IMG/VR virus record: IMGVR_UViG_3300021956_000073
Coordinates: 1 to 24,976 of that record
Reading direction: 5' to 3' (one strand)
DNA: 24,976 nucleotides
DNA from: a virus
The notes under the pieces were generated by a model that was not told where the DNA came from, did no database searches, and was given only the letters and a program-made list of their open reading frames with translations. Numbering within the stretch: the stretch's first letter is position 1; each line of letters begins with the position of its first letter. Of the stretch, positions 5,972 through 12,265 are shown in pieces. Made by a program: the position numbers and the translations under genes.

Positions 5972-6208
5972 ATGGTAAAAGAAGAAGGGCTATCACCCGA
6001 CGGTTTCAATCCGCTTGGATTTAGCTGGATCCATACAGAAACTTCCCTGGATAGCCTAGAGGCCTACATGGGCATCAAAATCAACACCCCACCAAAAGAA
6101 GAAGGGGAATCTTGTTGGTTTGCGGACGGCGAGCAGTGGTTTTTACTGATCGCCCTAACAAACCTCTACGTCCTGTATTTTTTTGTTTCGACCCTCGCGC
6201 CGGCCTAG
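5972..6208 (+). CDS. hypothetical protein with hydrophobic C-terminus
   Basis: A 78-residue protein starting MVKEEGLSPDGFNPLGFSW, with an AAGGAA ribosome-binding site. The first 50 residues are polar with a PPKEEGESCWFADGEQ segment. The last 24 (WFLLIALTNLYVLYFFVSTL within them) are hydrophobic enough for a C-terminal membrane anchor or a buried strand pair. Function unknown. Confidence 0.68.
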   Translation: MVKEEGLSPDGFNPLGFSWIHTETSLDSLEAYMGIKINTPPKEEGESCWFADGEQWFLLIALTNLYVLYFFVSTLAPA

Positions 6209-6254
6209 CCACATTGGCCGGGCTACCGGAAGTGACATCCAAAAGGAAAGGCCA

Positions 6255-6536
6255 GTGAATAAGCACACCGCAGAAATGCTCCACGCCTCCGCACAAAACC
6301 TGGGCATAGAGTGCCACCTGAATGCAGCATATAGCGGCAGGGGGATGTATGGCCGGGAAACCTACGGGTTGGTGTTGAATAACACCAATGACATCCACCC
6401 ACTAATTGCGGACGCCTGTGTGGCATTGGCGGCGGATGTGGGGGCACATGATTTAATCAAACAGATGAATGATTTCATCAAACAGACGAAGAAACTCAAA
6501 CAAGACAGTATGGGAAGGGGCTGCGTTTATTATTGA
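6255..6536 (+). CDS. hypothetical protein, GTG start
   Basis: A 93-residue protein beginning MNKHTAEMLHASAQNLG if initiated at GTG 6255. That start has an AAGGAAAG box six bases upstream. An ATG at 6183 in frame would add a low-quality Arg-rich leader and is rejected. The protein is alpha/beta (YGLVLNNTNDIHPLIADACVALAADVG) with a basic C-terminal helix. It ends about 50 bases before the internal promoter at 6583. Function unknown. Confidence 0.72.
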   Translation: MNKHTAEMLHASAQNLGIECHLNAAYSGRGMYGRETYGLVLNNTNDIHPLIADACVALAADVGAHDLIKQMNDFIKQTKKLKQDSMGRGCVYY

Positions 6537-6582
6537 TGGAGTCTTTTGTGAAACGCTACACACACCGGCCGCAATTGCGATA

Positions 6583-6611
6583 TTGCGTAATGTTTATTAC
6601 ATTGCTATAGT
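6583..6611 (+). promoter_or_regulatory. sigma70-type promoter with palindromic operator in its spacer
   Basis: TTGCGT at 6583-6588 and TATAGT at 6606-6611 are separated by exactly 17 bases. The spacer and -35 edge contain GTAAT-GTTT-ATTAC (6587-6600), an inverted repeat related to the GTGTAATGTTTGTTACAC palindrome of the intergenic region at 3307. The expected transcription start lies only about four bases before the next ATG (6622), and no Shine-Dalgarno is present. The message would be leaderless or nearly so. Confidence 0.6.
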
Positions 6612-6621
6612 GGTACCACAC

Positions 6622-6861
6622 ATGGAAACAAAACTATCCAAACTGAAGAAGATGATGGCAGCCGGTGACCAGCGTGGAGCACTCAAACTCGCCGCTGGTT
6701 GGGGCATGCGGGGCCTCGGCAATGGAGCCCATGCCGCCGCAATCACACGGGGCTGGGCGGCCATCACAAACAAGGGCACCTACGAGGCAATGGGTTACGA
6801 CCCGTCGCAGTTATTTGCAGCCGCCATCGCGGCAATCAAGGAAAAATACAATATCCCCTAG
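6622..6861 (+). CDS. conserved phage hypothetical protein (KLKKMMAAGDQRGAL type)
   Basis: A 79-residue, mostly helical protein starting METKLSKLKKMMAAGD. The pattern KLK-x-MMAAGD-x-x-GAL-x-LAA, then AITRGW and a C-terminal A-x-IAAIKEKY, is one I recall from small proteins of many phages and prophages of unknown function. ATG at 6622 is chosen because the frame upstream (from 6469) crosses the promoter and overlaps the preceding gene. There is no Shine-Dalgarno, which fits a leaderless message from the 6583 promoter. Confidence 0.78.
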   Translation: METKLSKLKKMMAAGDQRGALKLAAGWGMRGLGNGAHAAAITRGWAAITNKGTYEAMGYDPSQLFAAAIAAIKEKYNIP

Positions 6862-6872
6862 GAATGGAAATA

Positions 6873-7343
6873 ATGGCAACTAAAGTCGAAAAGGTACGGG
6901 CAGCCCGGGACTACCCTCAGTTCGGCATCCTCCGGGGTGAAGAACATTACGTTTGGTCGCTCTATCGACAACGGCCGCAACGCAGTAAGGTGTACCCTAA
7001 ACCATCCCAACTAACCTCATCAGAGTTTTTACAGACGGCCTACCAAATCGAAGAGATGATAGAGGAATCGGAGTGCGAAACTGCGGAAGATGTGGCTGCC
7101 CTGCGAGACACAATGGTTGAGCAGATCAATGAACTAGAAAGTGAACAACAAGAAAAATTCGACAATATGCCCGAAGGGTTGCAACAGGGCGATACCGGGC
7201 AATTGTTGCAGGAACGAATTGATAGCCTGCAGACGTGGGCAACGGAGTTGGGGTGTGTTGACATCGAAACAGAAGATCCGGGCAACACCCCGGATATCGA
7301 AAACCTCAAGGAACAACTAACCAACTGCAACCCGGGGTTCTAA
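6873..7343 (+). CDS. conserved phage coiled-coil protein
   Basis: A 156-residue protein starting MATKVEKVRAARDYPQFG. Residues 15-55 contain GEEHYVWSLYRQRPQRSKVYPKPSQLT followed by SSEFLQTAYQIEEMI. I recall this type of segment (KPSQLT-x-SEFL) from a family of phage proteins of unknown function. The rest is acidic and helical, with probable coiled coil at residues 50-100 and 110-150. ATG at 6873 has AGGA nine bases upstream; the ATG at 6864 is too close to it. The downstream GNAT gene starts four bases after the stop. Confidence 0.8.
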   Translation: MATKVEKVRAARDYPQFGILRGEEHYVWSLYRQRPQRSKVYPKPSQLTSSEFLQTAYQIEEMIEESECETAEDVAALRDTMVEQINELESEQQEKFDNMPEGLQQGDTGQLLQERIDSLQTWATELGCVDIETEDPGNTPDIENLKEQLTNCNPGF

Positions 7344-7347
7344 TAAC

Positions 7348-7677
7348 ATGCGAGAGCGACGGATCGCTAAGTATAACGACGCTACACCCTCCTGCACAGG
7401 CGGCCCAGAAATAGCCCATATCATCTACTCGGAAAATAAGCAGGTCATTTATGTGGAAGATGTGTGGGTGGACCCGCGCCACCGGGGCAATGGGCTAGCG
7501 TCCGAGATGCTGCAGGAATTAACCGAATGGGCAGACCGAAACGGCCAACGGGCTACCCTTACCATCGACCCTCGCGGCGATGGGTTGACGGCAGACCAGC
7601 TACGGGAGTGGTACGGCCGGTATGGCTTCGCCGCTCGTAATTCAACATCCCTCAGAATGGTGCGTGAACCACAATGA
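7348..7677 (+). CDS. GNAT-family N-acetyltransferase
   Basis: A 109-residue protein with the acetyl-CoA-binding motif A of GNAT enzymes: VEDVWVDPRHRGNGLASEML (residues 36-55), in which R-H-R-G-N-G is the pyrophosphate loop. The later GLTADQLREWYGRYGF is the usual motif B region preceding the final strand. It would transfer an acetyl group from acetyl-CoA to an amine on a small molecule or protein; the substrate cannot be told. It is shorter than a full GNAT (about 140-170 residues), consistent with compact phage versions. Its stop overlaps the methyltransferase start. Confidence 0.85.
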   Translation: MRERRIAKYNDATPSCTGGPEIAHIIYSENKQVIYVEDVWVDPRHRGNGLASEMLQELTEWADRNGQRATLTIDPRGDGLTADQLREWYGRYGFAARNSTSLRMVREPQ

Positions 7678-8657
7678 CAGAACTAAACGGCAAGCTATAC
7701 GGGCAGGGGCTCGTAGCACCGCTCGCGCCGGCCTCGCGCGGCCCCCTCAATGATCGCTTCCTTATGGCACCCTTTAGCGTGTGGAACACCCGCGAGGGTT
7801 TTTGGCAGGACCGTAAGCGGCGGTGGTTATCGTTGGGTATCCAGAGCGAGACGGGCCGTGACGACAAACTCACATTCAACATCCCCATCTATCTGAGCGA
7901 CGGCTCAACCGGCAACAAAATACGGGCGCAGACATCCATCTTTGATCCGGTGGTGTGTGAATTGTGTTATAGCTGGTGGTGCCGGCCGGGTGGTGTTATT
8001 GTCGACCCGTTTGCGGGCGGCTCGGTGCGTGGCATTGTGGCCAGCGTGCTAGGCTACCGTTATTGGGGTTGCGACCTACGTGCCGACCAGGTGGCCGCTA
8101 ACCGCGACCAGGTTGGCCCCACGACCCGGGGCAATTACCGGCCAAAGTGGGTGTGCGGCGATAGCCTGGTGGAAGTGCCCTCCCAGGCCCCACAGGCCGA
8201 CTTTATTTTCTCCTGCCCACCCTATGGAAACCTGGAGTGCTATAGCGAAGACACCCGCGACCTAAGCACAATGCCATACCGTGATTTCAATAAGTTGTAC
8301 AACTGCATCATCGCGGCGGCCTGTGCCAAATTAAAGAATGACCGCTTCGCCTGCTTTGTAGTAGCCAACTTCCGCGACAAAGACCCTAGGGACAGGCAGA
8401 TGCGGGACTTGGTAGGTGATACAATCCGCGCCTTCCAAAACAACGGCTTGGAGCTGTACAACGAAATTATCCTTGTGAATGCCGTAGGCTCGGCCGCCAT
8501 GCGGGCCAACAACACATTCATCCGTGGCCACCGCAAGGTAGTAAAGAGTCACCAAAACATCCTTGTTTTCCTTAAGGGCGATGCCAAGACGGCCGCCGAC
8601 ACGATCCCCCGACCGCCGGGTTTTGATAAGGAGGAAGAAACCGGCGAGACAATGTAA
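7674..8657 (+). CDS. DNA N4/N6-type methyltransferase
   Basis: A 327-residue S-adenosylmethionine-dependent DNA methyltransferase. The N-terminal segment has FSVWNTREGFWQDRKRRWLSLG, often found before the catalytic domain in phage versions. The SAM-binding motif I is VDPFAGGSVRG (residues 110-120), with an acidic residue in GCDLRADQ (about 132-139) ending the next strand. The catalytic motif IV is SCPPYG (180-185); Cys precedes PPY instead of the usual D/N/S, with Ser one place earlier. No separate target-recognition domain or restriction partner is seen, so it is likely an orphan enzyme for self-protection or regulation. Coupled to the GNAT gene by ATGA. Confidence 0.88.
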   Translation: MTELNGKLYGQGLVAPLAPASRGPLNDRFLMAPFSVWNTREGFWQDRKRRWLSLGIQSETGRDDKLTFNIPIYLSDGSTGNKIRAQTSIFDPVVCELCYSWWCRPGGVIVDPFAGGSVRGIVASVLGYRYWGCDLRADQVAANRDQVGPTTRGNYRPKWVCGDSLVEVPSQAPQADFIFSCPPYGNLECYSEDTRDLSTMPYRDFNKLYNCIIAAACAKLKNDRFACFVVANFRDKDPRDRQMRDLVGDTIRAFQNNGLELYNEIILVNAVGSAAMRANNTFIRGHRKVVKSHQNILVFLKGDAKTAADTIPRPPGFDKEEETGETM

Positions 8658-8700
8658 CCCAACCCAACCCATAACCCCGTAGCCCCAGGACTTTCCTGCA

Positions 8701-9252
8701 ATGATTGCACATGCCACTAACACCGTTATTGATAATAGCTATATCACCGAGGTGTATGAAACACACCGCGAGCTGATTGAAGTAACCGCCTTCCGTTTTT
8801 GGCGGCGGTACGGCGGCCACCTTCCCACCCTTCAAATGGATGCCCAGCACGCCTTCCTCCGTGGTATGGGGAAGGGTAAACCCGACAACGTGGCCTGGGA
8901 ACCGTGGGTGCGAAATTGGGTGTGGATGGAACTGTACGACGCTATGCGGACAGAAATGTCATGGCGCACCCAAACCAAGCGAGCCCGTAGCGACCACGGG
9001 CTCGAACATGCGGCGACCCGCCCGCCTCGCTTCACGGTTGCCGAGTTACTCGAAGGCCACACCCCGGACGTGCAATATGTGGCTAACCTGTGCATCAACC
9101 CGCCCGACGATCTCGCGGCAGCGGCGGAACGGCGCGGCGGTAAGCCACACAACTTCCGTGCCTGCCTCCGCATATACCTGCGGGCGGCGGCCTGGTCGGC
9201 CGCCCGCATTGCTGCGGCGTTCGAAGAAGTTTCGCAGGCCCTTACCTACTAG
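8701..9252 (+). CDS. sigma-factor-like protein
   Basis: A 183-residue protein resembling a minimal sigma70-family factor. Residues 15-80 match a region 2 layout: helix LIEVTAFRFWRRYGGHLPTLQMDAQHAFLRG, then WEPWVRNWVWMELYDAMR, comparable to the AFLRA...F-x-x-WV/A-x-x-x-IR-x-x-L-x-D-x-x-R core. After a variable middle, the C-terminus (FRACLRIYLRAAAWSAARIAAAFEEVSQAL) could be a degenerate region 4 or helix-turn-helix. It may redirect host RNA polymerase to phage promoters. An AGGAC site lies ten bases before the start. Match by pattern only; a DNA-binding protein of another kind is possible. Confidence 0.55.
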   Translation: MIAHATNTVIDNSYITEVYETHRELIEVTAFRFWRRYGGHLPTLQMDAQHAFLRGMGKGKPDNVAWEPWVRNWVWMELYDAMRTEMSWRTQTKRARSDHGLEHAATRPPRFTVAELLEGHTPDVQYVANLCINPPDDLAAAAERRGGKPHNFRACLRIYLRAAAWSAARIAAAFEEVSQALTY

Positions 9253-9264
9253 GAGCCCCCTACC

Positions 9265-9516
9265 ATGAATGACGAACAAATAAGAATACGTGCCGGTGTA
9301 CTATCAAAGGACTGCCGCTACCCCTGGTCCGAAACGGCTATCTACAAAGCCCTTTTACTCGCGCCGGACGATGAGTTATTGTCACGAGCTCTTATCCAGA
9401 ATGATCTGGAACCGGAATTCTATATACGACATACCGAGGAACGGCAGCTACGAGAAAGAGTTGCGCAAACCGCAAAGTCCCTTGATACACCCAACCAGAT
9501 GAATCTACCACTATGA
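9265..9516 (+). CDS. hypothetical protein upstream of SNF2 helicase
   Basis: An 83-residue, largely helical protein starting MNDEQIRIRAGVLSKD. It contains YPWSETAIYKALLLAPDDELLSRAL and a charged helix (HTEERQLRERVAQTAK), ending NQMNLPL. The ribosome-binding site AGGAG is nine bases upstream. Its stop overlaps the helicase ATG (ATGA), so the two are probably translated together and may act together. The QMNLPL-like tail could be a beta-clamp-binding peptide (Q-x-x-L-P-L resembles the clamp-binding QL[S/D]LF pattern), but this is speculation. Confidence 0.7.
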   Translation: MNDEQIRIRAGVLSKDCRYPWSETAIYKALLLAPDDELLSRALIQNDLEPEFYIRHTEERQLRERVAQTAKSLDTPNQMNLPL

Positions 9517-10919
9517 ATAAACGGCCCACCGCCCTACCATACCAACGGGAAGGCGTGCGGATGATTGAGCAATTTGGGGGCAAGGCCCTGTTATTCGATG
9601 AACAGGGCCTTGGCAAGACCGTCCAGGCGTTATGGACTATCCGCCGTAACCAGGCATACTGGCCGGCAATTGTAGTCTGCCCGGCAATTGTGAAAATCAA
9701 CTGGCAACGCGAGGCGGCATACCATGTGGGGATGAGGGCGGCGGTATGTAGTGGCCGCCGCCCTCCCCGCCCCGGGGTCCAGTTGACTGAAACCCACCAC
9801 ATATATGTCATCAATTATGACATTCTCGATAATTGGTTTGAGTGGCTCTATATGCTGGGTGCCGGCAGCATCTGGTTCGACGAATCACAGAACCTTGGCA
9901 ACCGGGAAACCGGATGGACGCAGGCGGCCAAAGAACTCTCGCGGCACATCCCGCACCGGGTAGCCATGTCCGGCACCCCGTTCATGAACTACCCACGGGA
10001 GTTATGGCCCACGCTCAATATAGTGCGGCCGGATTTATTTCCCAGCTTCCCGCAGTATGCCGTCGAGTATTGCGCCCCCAAGAAACAACCGTGGGGCTGG
10101 ACGTACAACGGGGCCACCAACCTCGAGGGGTTAAATACCCTGCTACGGGAACACATGATGGTTCGGCGGCTAAAGGTAGAGGTTGCTAGGGACCTACCAC
10201 CCAAGACCCGTAGCGTGCAGGTGGTGCCCCTTACTAACCGAGAAGAGTATGAACACGCCGAGGGTGACTTCCTTGGTTGGTTGGGTGGTGTGGATATTGC
10301 CCGTGCCGAGCGGGCGGCCCGCGCGGAAGCGGTGACCCGTGTTACCTACCTGCGGCAACTCGCGGCACGGGGGAAGGTAGCGGCTATCAAGGAGTGGCTC
10401 AAAAACTGGCAAGCCACCACAAACGAGAAACTCGTGGTGTTTACCTATCACCGTAAACTCATGGAAGTGCTGATAAAACACTTTGGCAAGGTGGCCGTGC
10501 ATATCGATGGTACGGTTACCGGCGAGGCTCGCCAGGCGGCGGTTGACCAGTTTCAACGGGACAAGAAATCAATATTCTGTTTCATACAAATCCGTAGTGG
10601 CGGTGTGGGTATTACACTCACGTCCGCTTCTTCCGCATTATTTTGTGAGTTGGATAGTGTGCCAGGCCGGCACAGCCAGGCCGAGGACCGCATCCACCGC
10701 ATCGGCCAAACTAAAAACGTATTCATCTACTACCTTATTGCCGAGGGTACGGTAGACGAAGATCTGGCGGAAGTGGTGCAGGGCAAGCAGGGTAATTTTG
10801 ACCAGGTGTTCGACGGGTCCAATAACGGCTCCCTCAATATCCTGAACCTATTGGTAGAGAAAATACAAACAAGGAGTAGAAGCCGTGCCACGACCAAGAA
10901 GAAACGTGTCCAGAAGTAA
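9513..10919 (+). CDS. SNF2-family DNA helicase/translocase
   Basis: A 468-residue superfamily 2 ATPase, similar in size to SMARCAL1/HepA-type phage enzymes. Motifs in order: Q-motif region LPYQREGVRMI (8-18), Walker A DEQGLGKT (29-36), and motif Ib around VVCPAIVKINW. Walker B is WFDESQ (121-126; DESQ instead of DEAH), motif III SGTPFMNYPRELW (153-165), motif V GGVGITLTSAS (363-373) and motif VI QAEDRIHRIGQT (389-400). It would use ATP to move along duplex DNA, remodelling forks or removing proteins. The Lys/Arg-rich tail overlaps the next gene by 35 bases. Placed just before primase and initiator, so a replication role is likely. Confidence 0.93.
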   Translation: MNKRPTALPYQREGVRMIEQFGGKALLFDEQGLGKTVQALWTIRRNQAYWPAIVVCPAIVKINWQREAAYHVGMRAAVCSGRRPPRPGVQLTETHHIYVINYDILDNWFEWLYMLGAGSIWFDESQNLGNRETGWTQAAKELSRHIPHRVAMSGTPFMNYPRELWPTLNIVRPDLFPSFPQYAVEYCAPKKQPWGWTYNGATNLEGLNTLLREHMMVRRLKVEVARDLPPKTRSVQVVPLTNREEYEHAEGDFLGWLGGVDIARAERAARAEAVTRVTYLRQLAARGKVAAIKEWLKNWQATTNEKLVVFTYHRKLMEVLIKHFGKVAVHIDGTVTGEARQAAVDQFQRDKKSIFCFIQIRSGGVGITLTSASSALFCELDSVPGRHSQAEDRIHRIGQTKNVFIYYLIAEGTVDEDLAEVVQGKQGNFDQVFDGSNNGSLNILNLLVEKIQTRSRSRATTKKKRVQK

Positions 10920-11220
10920 CGGGCACGCAATCAATGTGCGGGGCATACCGCCTATGGTCCACCAGGCGTTCAAGAGCTACTGCCACCGCCGCAACATTAG
11001 TATGATGGACGCTATTGTGTTCCTTATGGCCAAGTGCGTACAGCGGGGCATCCGGCTTGAAATCTACAACGGCCACCCACCGGAGACCGGTGCCGATTTT
11101 AGCCCCACGGCGGCCGAGGCGCGGGCCACAAACGAAGAACGGGCTAAGGTTAGCCGGGGCCTGCAACGGGCCGCCGACCCCCGGGTAGCCGCCGTGCTCA
11201 ATACAAGGATGGGTGTGTGA
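10885..11220 (+). CDS. ribbon-helix-helix-like DNA-binding protein
   Basis: A 111-residue protein with GTG start at 10885, supported by AAGGAG eight bases upstream. After a basic N-terminus (PRPRRNVSRSNGHA), residues 16-50 read as strand INVRGIPP, helix MVHQAFKSYCHRRN, turn ISM, helix MDAIVFLMAKCVQRG. This is the Arc/MetJ ribbon-helix-helix layout of small dimeric repressors. The C-terminus is helical and polar. It starts inside the 3' end of the SNF2 gene, and its stop forms GTGA with the primase start. It is a candidate for the repressor of the palindromic sites in the window. Confidence 0.6.
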   Translation: MPRPRRNVSRSNGHAINVRGIPPMVHQAFKSYCHRRNISMMDAIVFLMAKCVQRGIRLEIYNGHPPETGADFSPTAAEARATNEERAKVSRGLQRAADPRVAAVLNTRMGV

Positions 11221-12101
11221 ACTTCCGTGACATCCTAGACCGCTACAATATCCCCTACATAGCCGAGGGGCACGAGCACTGCCGCCCCGGGTGGTTGCAG
11301 CTAGACTGCCCTAACTGCTCGCCCAACAGCGGCCGGTGGCGGCTCGGGTACAACCTAGCCCACCACTACACGAACTGCTGGCAATGCGGCCGGGTGGACC
11401 TACTGCGGTTCTTTGAAACGGTAACGGGGGCCAGCCGCACAGAAACCAGGCAGGCACTAGCCGGCATCATACGCGAACGGGCGGCCTCGCGGCCTCGCGG
11501 CACATTAAAATTGCCGGCGGGTGTGGGTGAGCTCCTACCGGCCCACACCCGGTACCTACGCTCGCGCGGCTTTGACCCCGGGGCACTCGTCAAATTATGG
11601 GGCCTTGGCGGCATTGGGCTGGCCAAAGAACTTCAATGGCGTGTTTTTATACCCATCCACCTCTATGGGGATGTGGTCAGTTGGACTACACGGAGTATAT
11701 CGGATGAGCATAGCACACGTTACCGTTCGGCGGCGGCTACCGATGAAGCAATACCCCACAAAACCATCCTCTATGGTGAAGACTATGCCCGGCACACGGC
11801 CATCGTTGTCGAGGGGCCGGTGGATGCGTGGGCCGGTGGCCCGGGCGTTGTGGGGACTTGCGGTACGGGGTTTAGTCAATCGCAGGTCGCCCGGCTCGCC
11901 CGGTATGCTACGCGGGTTGTATGCTTTGATAATGCGGCGGATGCTCGCAAACGTTCACGTGAATTGGCGATGGCACTTTCTGCCTTTCCGGGCAAGACGT
12001 ATGAGGCGGAAATCGACGCCAAGGATCTAGCGGAGGATTTGCAGCGGACGGGTGGCAAGGAAATAAAACAATTACGAAAACACTTTTTGCGGGACACCTA
12101 A
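11217..12101 (+). CDS. DNA primase (zinc-finger plus Toprim)
   Basis: A 294-residue bacterial/phage-type primase starting at GTG 11217 in a GTGA overlap. The N-terminal zinc-binding domain has C31-x2-C34 and C54-x2-C57 (CPNC and CWQC), which bind template. The Toprim domain has VVEGPVDAW (197-205; catalytic Glu199) and a strand VVCFDNAADA (234-243). In canonical Toprim the second motif is D-x-D; here it reads D238-N-A, so the second Asp is missing or displaced to D242. It would make RNA primers for lagging-strand synthesis. It is short compared with DnaG (about 600) and has no helicase domain, which is supplied by 13446-14855. Confidence 0.88.
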   Translation: MNFRDILDRYNIPYIAEGHEHCRPGWLQLDCPNCSPNSGRWRLGYNLAHHYTNCWQCGRVDLLRFFETVTGASRTETRQALAGIIRERAASRPRGTLKLPAGVGELLPAHTRYLRSRGFDPGALVKLWGLGGIGLAKELQWRVFIPIHLYGDVVSWTTRSISDEHSTRYRSAAATDEAIPHKTILYGEDYARHTAIVVEGPVDAWAGGPGVVGTCGTGFSQSQVARLARYATRVVCFDNAADARKRSRELAMALSAFPGKTYEAEIDAKDLAEDLQRTGGKEIKQLRKHFLRDT

Positions 12102-12198
12102 CAATGACCGGCTAGGTGGTGGCGAATTAGTGCCCGCCTACGCACCACACGGCCCACCACGGGCCCGGCGGCCGTAAATAGCCCACAGGTAGCCAGTT

Positions 12199-12228
12199 TT
12201 TACAGCTACGTTTATACGGCCGTATAGG
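12199..12228 (+). promoter_or_regulatory. probable promoter with 14-bp palindrome before the initiator gene
   Basis: TTTACA at 12199-12204 is followed after 17-18 bases by GTATAG/TATAGG at 12222-12228. The perfect palindrome TATACGGCCGTATA (12213-12226) spans the downstream half of the spacer and the -10. A protein bound there would block the promoter. It lies in the 164-base gap between primase and initiator; the rest of that gap shows nothing else clear. Confidence 0.45.
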
Positions 12229-12265
12229 CATTTACACCACCTACACATGACGTGAGGTATGAGGT

